A stretch of DNA of 64,000 bases, from assembly GCF_018139145.2 (NCBI RefSeq), contig NC_059477.1:15363522-15427521 (forward strand), in the 5' to 3' direction. Source of the DNA: Gymnogyps californianus. Lineage: Eukaryota; Chordata; Aves; Accipitriformes; Cathartidae. The notes beneath the pieces were generated by a model. It saw only the letters and a program-made list of their open reading frames with translations, ran no database searches and was not told the DNA's origin. Below are positions 26,967 through 39,427 of the stretch, piece after piece. A program made the position numbers and the translations under genes. Every line of letters starts with the position of its first letter. The first letter of the stretch is position 1.

Positions 26967-27808
26967 AAATCTCTGTGTCCATTAATGGACCATCTTTTTC
27001 CTCCATTCACTACATTTTGGGAAGAGTTCATAGGGCAATTACAAACATAGAAGTGCATGCACATGCCACTGTTTTTCTTGCCTGTACAATTTAATTTGTA
27101 TCAGTTCTAAAAAGAAAACAGGAAAAGGAGCTTTTGGTTAGTTAAAAGGACCTACACCACAGCTGTTAGTATCTGCAGTGCGACCATGAAGGACTACTGC
27201 AACATATTTTCCATGCATTATTATCTGCTATTAGGGTCTGGTAAGAAACAGCTCCAAAAATTTTGTCTTATAGTCTCACTAGTGTCTATCTTGTCACAAT
27301 TACCATGCCACCTTATGGGGTAGTGTTCTCAGTTCAGAATGGTCATTAAGACTTAAGCATCCTTCTTTTAATTAATGCTGTCCATGTATTTTAACATCCA
27401 AACCTGCTGCCAATAACAAAATTAGGGTTGAGCCATATCAAGTAGCCTATGCTTTGAAAAAAGTCATTCAGTTTCATTGCCAAGGTTAACTAACATTTGT
27501 GGGTGTAATAAAATCGTGGACACTGCTATTTTGTGATTTAGGAGTCCTATTGATGTTGTCATTATTATCTGTGATTTATTTCTTTTCATAAAAGCACATG
27601 CCATGGACTTTTCTCTCTTTAACAAGAAAATAAGGTATATTTAATTAAGAGACAAGAGTTTCTTTTAAAGCTTGTCAAGTTCACAATTATCAGGTTGGCA
27701 TCAGACCTCAAAGACGGAAAAGAGTAAGAAACTAAAGACATCCAATATAGAAGAGCAGTGAAGAAAGAACAGCAGGGAAAGAACTTGCACAGAAATACAT
27801 TGCTTGGT

Positions 27809-27916
27809 TAAAATGAATCTTATTCATTCATAGGCTCATTACATACTCTTCATAAGGCACTCGTCCGAACTGTTTTCATATTTCATGCATCTGAGTAATT
27901 CAAAATATATATACTT
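27809..27916 (+). repeat. Direct repeat, arm B (between exons 6 and 7)
   Basis: Partner of 24917-25024, same orientation, about 2.9 kb away, with ordered shared blocks and about 72% identity. An insertion of about 40 bp (near 27754-27792) seems to separate this arm from a further match on its left side. Confidence 0.65.
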
Positions 27917-30459
27917 TTTGATTTTTATTTTTTCTATCACTAAGATGTTCAATTAACTATTCTGCTATTCCTGCCAAGTCTAAGTCATTTGTGCTCAAGT
28001 GAGTTACAGTAGCTGTGACAAACCCAGCTTTCTTAAGTGTTATTTTTGTTGGAACTGGGTATCATCATTACCATGGCAAAGTATGAATAGCTACGGAGCT
28101 GAAGAACAACAGCATATACCAGAATCCAAAATAAACTGGGAAGGACAAGAAGATGGAAAGACAGAATTGGGAGATGAGTCACTCAGTGAAGGAAAATGAA
28201 GAGAAATGAAACTTTTCTCTGGAGGGTATGGGAATGGAGAATAGGAAACAGCAATGCCATTTGGAAAAGATACTGAAACCTCTCCCACCTCTCTGCTGAA
28301 TATTTCATGCCAACATTAATTTTCATACAGCCAAAGTCAATAGGTTAACCCCACCCTTTCTCTGCATACAAAATGATGCCATCATACATGCTAAAGTTTA
28401 GGGAGAGAAGAGTTAACATTGTTGAACAGGGAATTTTATTATTTGCACATGTTGCAATTCCTCTGTGTTCTATCAAAAGTCGCTGAAATGAATGGAGCCA
28501 TTCACGGCAACAGCAGTATGAGGAAAAAAAATTTTATTTTTTGTGAGTTTCTGTAAGACTTTAAAAATTTTACAGGTCCTCATGTCCTCCTCCTATGGTC
28601 CCACAGGTTCTTGGATTACTTTTTTTCCTTTCTGTGGATAAACACCCATGTATAAATATCCGTTAAAGCTTCTTACTGAAGTATACACAAACACAATGTC
28701 AAATGCATCTTGTCATGACTACATCTGTTGACTACGCAACTGTCCTGAACACAAAGCATATTTTTAAATGAATCGCTACAGCCTCAGAAAGCTGTGAATT
28801 GGCCTGATTTTTAATTTGCCTTGTAATACTTTTGTATGAGACTTTGTATTTATTCGTATTTTAATAATGTCAGTTCTTAAAGAACTTCTTTTGATGCATC
28901 TCCCTTCTTCCCTCTTTGTTACATGCTCCACTTAAATGCAAAATTCAACGTGAATTCAACATTTCAACTATGATCGGAAAAAAAAGGTATGTGTGCTTTA
29001 TAAATGCTGATCAACTACACTTGCTAAATCACCTGTATGAGGTAGGCTGGATGACAGCTGAACACTGTTTTCACACATGCTCAGGTAGAAGTTATTTCGC
29101 AGAAAAACCTTTTGCTATTTTAAAGACTGAAAAAAAAAAAAAAATCCCAATGTCTAAACAGTTTCCAAACACAGATTTTCACATCACTGGTGTTATGGCC
29201 TGGTTTAGAAGCCTGAACTGCAAGACAATCTGCTTGGCTCAAAACAAGCTAAATGTTGTTTTAACACGTTTTTTCTTTCATCTCTGAAAGGTAGGTTTCT
29301 TTGTGGCTTCCGAGTAGAAAAACAACATTTGGCATTTCAGTAAAACAGTTTTCAAATGCCATCTCTGAAACTGCAAGTGAGCTATTCTAATAAAGGGTGA
29401 AGTTACTGTTCCCTTCCTTATCCAAAAAAAGTTGGTTTTTTTATGGAGACTCACAGCAAGGGGTAGAACCTACCACCACATGGCTACCATATTCAGACAG
29501 TCAGCCACAAGACTCTCATGCTTTTTACAGTAGAGCAGGGAGATATAATGCCATGTTGTTCATGGACTTACTTTTTAATCAAAGCACACCTAGTTATTTC
29601 CCTTACCACATCAACAACATTTTTCTCAGAAGGAATTCCTTGATGGCATTTATTGGAATCATCCAATTTCCCCATCTACTGCACACAACAAGCAATGACT
29701 ACTGCAACAGCACTCAGAAGCCCCAAGGAGGTTCAAGCTACACCGTGTTTGATTTGAATAAATGCACACATAGAAAATATTCCATTATTTCTGATAATGG
29801 CTCTGCTGCATTTCAGCTGCAGTAGACAGCAAGTACTTGTTCATCAGGAATGCATCACAAGTGAAAAGCCAAGATGTCTCGTGATGAACAAGGCTGAAAT
29901 CCCTAAAGTTACGGGGAAAGATGATGCATTTAAACTCAGTCAAATGTTAGTTTTCTTCACATGAAAGGCTCTGCATAATTACAAATATCAAGTATTCTAG
30001 TAACCTCTTTATCCTAGGGATGATAAAAAACAGACACTTCAAAAATTACAAAAGGAGGGTAAGAAGGGACATAATGGTTCAATCAGCAAAAGCAACTGTT
30101 TTTATTCCTGCAGGATACAGTGCTAGAATACCAACTAAGAACACTAAGGCATTTTTATTTTGTTTGGTCTTGTAGCAAGAGCAGTAAGTAGGCACTGGGT
30201 CTTACTGTAGCATGTATGATGCAAGATGCATCGATATTTTCTAAAATCTTTAGATAGGACAAAAAAATCATAAAGTATAGAATTAAAGACTTCTGTTTTC
30301 CCTTATGTTTTTTTTACAACTCCCTTACTGTACTTTGCAATGCCACTAACACATCAGAGCTAGACTAATGTGTTAATGTTTTGAAAAACACTAAAAAATG
30401 TTGGCCTTTCTTCAGACCAATAACAGATAACAGTAACCAACCAAAATTGTCTGCATCTC

Positions 30460-31041
30460 TATCGTGGTTTAACCCCAGCCGGCAACTAAGCACCATGCAG
30501 CCGCTCGCTCGCTCCCCCCCACCCAGTGGGATGGGGGAGAGAATCGGAAAAGAAATCCTCATGGGTTGAGATAAAGACAGTTTAATAGGACAGAAAGGAA
30601 TGAAAAACAATGATAATGATAATAATAACATGACAGTAGTAATACTAAAAGAATTAGACTATACAAAGCAAGTGGTGCACAATCCAATTGCTCACCACTT
30701 GTTGACCGATGCCCAGTTAGTTCCCAAGCAGCGATCCGCCCCTCCCAGCCAACTCCCCCAGTTCATATACTGGGCATGATATCATATGGTATGGAATAGC
30801 TCTTTGGCCAGTTTGGGTCAGCTGTCCTGGCTGTGTCCCCTCCCAACTTCTTGTGCCCCTCCAGCCTTCTTGCTGGCTGGGCATGAGAAGCTGAAAAATC
30901 CTTGACTTAATATAACCACTACTTAGCAACAACTAAAAACATCAGTGTGTTATCAACATTCTTTTCCTACTAAATCCAAAACACAGCACTATACCAGCTA
31001 CTAGGAAGAAAATTAACTCTGTCCTAGCCGAAACCAGGACA
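30460..31041 (-). mobile_element. Solo LTR of the same family, diverged copy, minus orientation
   Basis: A 582-bp element on the minus strand, recognisable over its full length but more diverged than the other three. The sense start is TGTCCTGGTTTC; the far end has mutated to CACGATA. The TATA region reads TATATGAA in sense instead of TATATAAA, so the promoter is probably damaged. ATTAAA (30581-30586) is intact. The flanks ATCTC and GTCTT share three of five bases, the two differences being transitions. It lies in intron 6-7 in the same direction as PARD3B. Confidence 0.86.
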
Positions 31042-33594
31042 GTCTTATACGTAACTCTTCATTCTAAAAAACACACTGGTGAAAGAAATTTAATGTATCA
31101 AAACCTTTATACAGCATTAGAAGGACTGAGCATTTACTTCAGCAGTGAAACAAATGTGTTGAAGTTCGATGTATTACATGTCGTCTTTTAAAGACAAGTG
31201 GTGACTGTATAGACAAGGGGATAAAGCTCCCCCTTATATCAGCATGATATCACAAAATCAGAACAAATTTTAAACTCTAAATGCAGGAGTGAGAAATAGT
31301 GAGAGAGTTCTCATGTCAGTGAGCACTATGATTTCCTCCTCTGATAGTTTCCCAAGAAAACTTTGTATACTGAAAAGCAAATGCACATGTCTAAATCCAT
31401 AATACTCCATTTCAGAGAGTTACAATGAATAGCATGGGAGAATGCTCTGGACAACTACCAGCTGGAAAGAAAGGCTTTTTATGCAAAAACTTGCTACAAG
31501 ACGACATTTAAAATAAGGACAATAAGGACATCTTTAAATATTTATGCACAGATATATGCACACTTTTTAACTTGATACAAGAAATTTTATTAATTGTTAG
31601 TACCCACTGATTATGTTTTGTTCTATATAAAGGTCATTAGACAGGAGAAAGACAGCTGTTCTCCATTCATACGCATGAGTAAACTGTGGTTCTTAAGACA
31701 TTGCCAAAATGACTGCATTCTTTGAGTACTTGTATAAAACACACAGGAAAGATTCTCTGAACAGTTCTTGTTGAAGCTAGAGCCTCAGCTACTATCTCAT
31801 TTGCTCTGGACCCTACACTCAGATCTATTACTACACAGTTCTAATTGGTGAAAGGGTTATAATGATGTAGAATAGAGAGTAGGTCACAGGACCACAAGTT
31901 ATTACAAGACAAAATAATCTTCCAGTCATGGTGACTAACTGTGCCAGTTGCTCGTTTACTTAAGTGTGAGCACAGAAGTCCTGCTTTATTAGTTTGCACA
32001 CTTCTCAAGCCAAAATTAACTGCTCTGGAGTGAGTAACTAGGGGAGAATAGAGCATGGTAAACACACAGAGCTAGAAAGGGTTGTCTTACGTGTCTATGA
32101 TGTGACAAGTCAGGTAGCTAGCCCACTAATGCTGCTGGAATATGGCTCCACAAGCTTTGCTATTCAAAACAATGAGTTTATTCATGGCAATATACACTGT
32201 CACTGCAACTGGTGTGGACAATTACTCCAGGAACACAGAGCTGGGAAAGCAAAGAGGGCAGCCTCATTTTCACAGTAAAATGAGTTGTACTCTGTAGCAG
32301 ACACGCACATAAATTGAGTTTATCCAGCCCTAATTTGGCCAATTGTGCCTTAACTCATTTCTGATATACACCAAGTAGATGAGCTTACTCACTTGTCATT
32401 TAGCCCTAAGTTAACCACGGACAGTGTTCTGAACTGCATGTACCAGGCTCAGTTATACTTGAGAAGATCCAAGCTTTGAAATAACTGTGGGACTAGGACA
32501 GGTAAATAATAGAAGCAGGGAAGTATTAAACATTCACATCAAAGCTAAATCCTTGATTATTGCTATTTACCAGCTGCTGTAGATAGACAATCGTGAAAGT
32601 TTTAATGCTCTGAATTATCCTACTCAGCGGGCTGATGTCAGTAGAGGAATTTACATACATTGAATTAAAAGGTATTTTTACAGAAAAGAGAACTGCAAGG
32701 AATTGCTGAGATAACACAAGAGAAAAAAACTACATGATGGATCCACAAGTTAAACATACTAGCCCTGAAAGATTAAGACTTTTGTTTCTAATTTCAAGAA
32801 AGTTACCTTTTTCAAGTTTTATTTGGGAAAAAATGCAGTCAACAGATGTCCTAAAGACTAGAAAATAATTCAAATATTTTTTAATCATAAAAATGTACAA
32901 CAGTCCTTGTATAGTCCTTAGACGGAGCAGAACAATTCATAATACTGTCATTTACCAATTTAATATTACCAATACAATCCACCTCAGGAACAATTGGTAA
33001 CTTCTGCACAATTGATGCCAGGCTCAGCCAAGTCACATTTTTACTATAGTAGTAAAAAATATTTTTGAATAAAGAAAGAAAAATTATGAGCTAGCTTTTT
33101 ATTTACAGCATAAACACAGAATCCTTAACCTCACAGAATTGTCTATTTCTAATTTTTGTAAAGAAGTACGTCTTTTGATTGTTTTTTTTATGGGTCTGCC
33201 TGTATCACTTTGGGAGGACCAAAAGCAGTGCAGATAGACAATAAATGTAGATATCTAACTTCTCTGTCACTGAGCCTAGCAGCACGCAAACTTTCCCATG
33301 CACTTCTGTGGGCTGTGGGGAAGCTGGGAGGCAGCTTCTCCTCATACCCACACACCCTTACCCTTCTCCCCCTTTCCCATTTCCTGCAGCATCCAAATGC
33401 CCCAGAAGGTTTCCACCAATTCACTTCCCTTGTGGCAAACCCTACCACACATGACACCAGAATCTTGGGACAAAACACCAGTAGATTTGCAGTTCACCTA
33501 AAGGAACGAGTGAGAAAAAGGTATTTGTTCCTAGAATGCTTATCAAGTGAGATTCAGTACACAACACAGAAATGTCAGAATTCCAATGCAGTCA

Positions 33595-33987
<393 letters not shown>

Positions 33988-34494
33988 TTATTTTTAGTGA
34001 TACCTAGGAATATGCCTAAATAGAAGGTAAAATAGCTTAGTTCCACATGATATAAAACTGATGTTGCAGCAGAATATAAAAAAGACATTTATTTTAAACA
34101 CAGCTGCATTAAAAATGTAAGCCATAAAACTCTCAACATCTTTACATGCAGCTCACAAACTGTAATGATAGTTGTACTGTTAAATCCTATTCCCCTCTGA
34201 AAATTGAGTTTCATTCTTAAAAAATTATCCTTCCCTTAAACCTGTCTATAGAGGGAAGTTGATGTAACAAAAGTGAAGGCGAGAATAGAAAATGCAGTAA
34301 CTTATTCTGCACTAACTCCCTTTGTACATACTTTTGTTCCATAGAGGTTTGGGCTTTTTTTCCTTCTGGTATAGGTTGATCCTAAGATTTTTTCCTAGAT
34401 TACATTGTTGTTTACAAGACTGCCAAGTCAAGTCCATAGCTAGGGAAGATCAGAAAGAACCTTCTTTTACTGCCTACTGTATCTGTAGTTTTGT

Positions 34495-34550
34495 GGGGTT
34501 GTATGTTGTTGGGGGGAGGGGTGTGTTTGTTTGTTTTGGTTTTTTTAAAG
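34495..34550. repeat. G/T-rich low-complexity tract
   Basis: Almost only G and T, with GGGG, GGGGGG and GGGG runs and TTTG repeats. One of several such tracts in the window. Confidence 0.75.
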
Positions 34551-36719
34551 CAGGTTAGAATCATGACATTAAACAAAATCAAATTCTTGCCTGAAATATT
34601 CATACTGGCACTCTACAGAAATAAAACTAGGACAAGGAGACCTACTATGCAGTAAAGTGTTCATGGAAGGTATTAGTGGAAAAGACCTTATGCGTCACAT
34701 CTGATTTTATTCCACTCTTCCTTCTCCATACAACTCTAAGACAATTAATTAGTTTACGTTTCTTGTCATTTGGACTTTTTTTATTCTTTGTAACAGTAGT
34801 GTTAAAGAAATTAATAGGAAAAAACTATGAAAAGGAAATACACAGACAAGTACAAGTTGAAAAAGATGACTGCGGGCTGCTTTCAAGGGTGTCAAAGCCT
34901 TAAGTTAAATTATCAAGTAGAGGCCACATGCAAGGAGGACTATAGTAGCTGGGCCAATCCTCCTTTTACCTAATGAAGGATCGTTTCCAGGGCCTAAGCT
35001 GCAGCACATTCAGTATCAATGCAATTGTCAGCAAAGGTGCCAGCAGCACAGAAGTTTTCTCAGCAGCCAGAGTACTTCCATATATTCATCTATTATGCTG
35101 TCTGATCAACAAGAAGTTTGATCACAGATCTAAGAGCAGAAATTAATATCCTGAAGCAACAAAAAATTAGAAACAGTAACCACTAAGTATACTTTCATTT
35201 ATTTCAGATGCCCTTTCACTGATGAGAAGCAGCTACTGGCTAGAGAGGAATCGCATGAGCCAGAGAGCTAGGACTATAAACCTCAATCCCAATATGTACC
35301 ATGCTCAAATTCTTCCTGGAATGTAACTACATGATATTAAGACAACACAATTTGCCTAACTGCCAAATATAAAAATGACATAGCACCAACACTGACAATC
35401 GTCTTGATGCCAGCACTCATCTCCAGTACCTGTGTTACTCATTTGTGCTTTTGTCTTTGTTCACCAGAAGCAGACAATTCTCAGTTACAAATCTGTCACT
35501 TTTATTTCTTAGCTGTGGATATAGAGACATCCTGAACGTAATCTCCCAAAACCTACAAATTCATACTTACTATTGTGAACAATACAGAATGATAATTTGT
35601 AAACACTCCTGCTCTGACTTCCTTCAAAAGAATCAGTGTAAGGAAAAAAACCCACTATTACTGGCCTTCTAACATAAGCATTTGGCATTTAACTTTCTCA
35701 ACATTTTAGAGGAAAGATTTTCTGCCCAATCTTCTGTTCTTCAAAATGTACATATTCTTGTCAGCTGATTCAGAACTCTTAGATCAGAACTCTACTCAAA
35801 TGGCACATCCTGTCCAGATTTGGACAGAAGAAATTTTTCTCAGGGTCCAGAACATCTGATGTCTCCTGCAGCCCTGCAGGACAGTCTATTTTGTATTACT
35901 TTCCTGCTCCCCTAGGCAAGCAGTTCCTTTGTCCTGCCGCTATTCTTCCACTTTAATCCATGACACCTGCACCAGACTCTTGCCCCTTCTGTATGTCAAC
36001 ACTGTGGTTTTGTCTTTCCCAATACCACGAGGAAAGCAGTGAGTGGGGCTGTTATCAAAGGACATAAAAGCTCCCAGTGCCCACACTGACCTTCACCAGA
36101 GCAGTCACAAATTGCTTTATAATGTAACATTATGAATGAATGTCCTCAATATGAACTTGGACTTCATCTAAAACTGAATTTGGTCACATTCAGATCAATT
36201 TTTAATGGGGATGGCTGAAGGTAAGCCCTGGCACAAAGGCTATTCTGCAAAAAAATACTTTCAAGGAAAAGGTGGTACAGTATTTTTGTCAAGAAGAAAT
36301 TACGTATTTTTTTGTTAGCTTCTTTCTCAGGAGCACCCTACCTGTTTCACTTTAAGCTCCAAGATGTACATTAATTTCAGGCTAAGGACTTCATGCATTT
36401 GTTAACACAAACTTGTAAAAAAACAAAGACAAGAGGATCTCTGCCTGTCCCTCAAGCCAATATATGAAAATAAACTAGGCAGATGAGTCTGCTTGAATTT
36501 GAATCAAGCGCGCTAATCAATACCATTCTCATTTGTACTATCGCTCTTGTCTCTGACCCACCCGTGACACTGACGTAAGGCCGCAGCCCCTCTGGCTGTG
36601 CCCAAGACCTTAGCAGTGTTGGGAACAGCGGTGGCTGTAGGAGGCAGGACGCTGTCCTCTTCTCCGCAGCACAGGCACAGGCTCCATAGCAGCACTGTGC
36701 TCAGCTCTAGGCTTCAAGA

Positions 36720-36830
36720 AACAAGCTGGATGGATTCTAGAGGACAGCAATCTAACAACCTTGTTTAACCTTGCGGGGGGAAGACTAAAAGGGGACATAA
36801 TAATAGTCTTCAAAACACTTTACAGTAGCA
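36720..36830 (+). mobile_element. CR1-like LINE fragment
   Basis: The run from TTGTTTAACCTTGC through GAAGACTAAAAGGGGACATA and ATAATAGTCTTCAAAACACT fits the well-known CR1 block that ends the coding region (leader: root of LFSL, GDMI, VFKY). It is short and decayed, with no tail repeat visible. A GC-richer stretch just upstream (36540-36700) may or may not belong to it. Confidence 0.5.
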
Positions 36831-37880
36831 TTTTTCCCCTTTTTCTTTGCAGGTGATTTTCGACATAAGAAATATCTCGCTTAAATAGCAGGCAAGGAAA
36901 TGTCGGTGAGTCTCAAAGAAAACCTTTGCCCTCGATACCTGGGGAAAAAAGACTGACTGGTGGTCACTAGAACTCTCCCACTATAAACTTACTAAGATAA
37001 CGGTATTACACGTAGTTTTTCAGTATAACTTAGTCCAATTTAGATTCTGATACAAAAAAATTGCTAAAAGCAGAGTAAAAAAAAAATAGTAACAGAGTTG
37101 TTCAATGTTCTATAATATTTCCCAACTTCCTTTAACATAACTATGCTGTGCATTAGCTCATGTTAAGTAACCTACCAGATCACTGTCTGCATGCCTGGAT
37201 GCTGGATGTGTTATCTATCAACCATTAAGATGTATTCAGCAGGACACCAGACAAGTACAGTAAATTTTTGTCAGTATTTCGTTTCCTCTGCTTTCCTTAG
37301 TACCTAATTTGGAATCCATAACATTTGACTACGATTTTCCTTGCTACAATTCTCTGGGAAACAGATAATTTAATCATACAAAAACCTTAGTAAATTTAAT
37401 TTAAGTTTAAAAAACAGCTGCTTTTACCTATTACTGGAGAACTCTCTAATCTTCCTTAAAATCCTTCACAAGCGCTTCTTGTTCAACATAGTTCAATTAT
37501 CCCCAAAATCTCTCCTTTTCCTTATTTGTATTCAGCCTTACCCTAAGATCCAGCAAAAGTTGACTTAAAAATAATGCTGAACTTTGTTTAATAGTACTAT
37601 CAAAAATTTGTTACCCATGAGGGAGGGTAAATGACATTTCAATGATTTCACAGGGATGGGTACCAGGAAAGGAGATGCACATCTACAAATCAATGATGAA
37701 TTCATTATAAGACCAAGTAAACTCTGTCTTTATTCCCTTAAAATTTTCATTCGCTATTCATTGTATGGTATCTGATAGCAAATGCCTGCTAGTCAGTCTA
37801 TAACATCAAGCCTCTTTCGTGCAAATACAAGATTGAAAACTTTTCTTTGTGGGAGAATGTGAGAAGCAGCAGAAAGGATG

Positions 37881-38480
37881 TGTTGTGGTTTAACCTCAGC
37901 CAGCAACTAAGCACCATGCAGCCGCTCCCTCACTCCCCCCCCGGCTCCCAGTGGGATGGGGAGGAGAATCAGGAAAGAAGGTAAAACTCGTGGGTTGAGA
38001 TAAGAATGGTTTAATAACTAAAGTAAAATATAATACTAACATTAATAATAATGAAATATAATAATAATGATGATAATAATAATAGTAATGAAAAGGAATA
38101 TAACAAAAAAGGGGGGGGACGGACGGAAAACCGTGATGCACAATGCAATTGCTCACCACCCGCTGACCAATGCCCAAGCAGTGATCTGCCCCTCCCGGCC
38201 AACTCCCCCCTGTTTATATACTGAGCATGACATTCTATAGTATGGAATATCCCTTTGGCTAGTTCAGGTCAGCTGCCCGGCTCTGCTCCCTCCCAGCTCT
38301 TGCACACCTGCTTGCTGGCAGAGCATGGGAAACTGAAAAGTCCTTGACTTGAGATAAGCGCTACTTGCAACAACTAAAACCTCAGTGTGTTATCAACATT
38401 ATTCTCACACTAAACCAAAACACAGCACTGTACCAGCTACTAGGAAGAGAATTAACTCTATCCCAGCTGAAACCAGGACA
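37881..38480 (-). mobile_element. Solo LTR of the same family, minus orientation
   Basis: A 600-bp element on the minus strand. In sense it begins TGTCCTGGTTTCAG; its other end is TAAACCACAACA, one transition from the usual end. TATA (38213-38220) and ATTAAA (38010-38015) are intact in sense. The (AAT)n segment is expanded and followed by an eight-base G run. The flanks GGATG and GGAGG match at four of five bases, supporting a 5-bp target duplication and an independent solo insertion. Same direction as PARD3B, in intron 5-6. Confidence 0.88.
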
Positions 38481-39390
38481 GGAGGAAAAACAGAGGAGAA
38501 ATAAAAAGAGATTAAGAGAACCTAGAAACTTGATTTCACCTACACTCTCCAAATGGTTTCAAATTATTTTCCTGATGATAGTGCTCTTCCCAAGGAATGC
38601 CTTTTCACTGATGACCAAAAAGAGCTCCAGCCATCCTTAACAGCTCATCAATTAACTGCTTCATTTGGGCTACTAATTTCACGAGTGATGGTCCCTGTTC
38701 CTAGAGAATATGCAGGTATGACTATTAAATGCTACTAGTGACTCAGCTGGATTCCCACTGCCTCTATTTCCCTGACTTTGCTAGAACATTATCTCAAGAC
38801 ATCAATACTTTACAATGGAGCAACCACCATCAGCTGAATTATGGTCTGGTAAAGGAAGTCCTCTCCAATGCACTAAACCTTGAATTCTATTAGAAATACT
38901 TCTTACCTCAAGATCATCCGAGAACCTGAATTCACTCAAACACAGAATGAACAAAATGAGCTGCAACACAAATATGTTTCTAGCCCAGGAAAAACTTACA
39001 GTTTAATGTTATAAATTACCCAGTCAACAATCACGTCGTGTATTTTCCATGACAAATGTATCACACCTCAGCACTTCAGGAATTAAATGATAGTATATCA
39101 CTGAAGTTATTCCCTACTGCAGACATAAGTAAGTAACTCAACAGTACTATGATAAATGAGAAATCTTCACATAAATCAAAGTCCAGATAGCCAAGTGATG
39201 AGACCTCAAGATGGCTAGAGCTTTGAGATGGCCTGGCCTGTACTCTTCCTTTAAGATGGGTACACTGACGACAGCAAAAGGGATTTTAAACTCTTAAGTA
39301 TTAATAAAACATACTTAACAGTGAAACAGGTTAAAGTTAAGAGAAAAAAAAATTAAAAAAAAAAAGACTTGGAAAAAATCAATATCCACT

Positions 39391-39427
39391 GCTCACTTTG
39401 TCCTTGCCACCGCTCACTTTGTCCTTG
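39391..39427. repeat. 21-bp tandem repeat, 1.8 copies
   Basis: GCTCACTTTGTCCTTG occurs at 39391-39406 and again at 39412-39427, separated by CCACC. It opens a GC-richer, pyrimidine-rich block that runs to about 39790. Confidence 0.85.

Noticed and set aside
28916..29287. 123-codon plus-strand open frame next to the 142-codon one
   Set aside because: No family resemblance; the Lys-rich part comes from an A-run. Judged chance.
29397..29825. 142-codon plus-strand open frame, longest in the window
   Set aside because: No recognisable domain, no splice or promoter context, antisense within an intron. About one frame of this length is expected by chance in six frames of 64 kb at this base composition.
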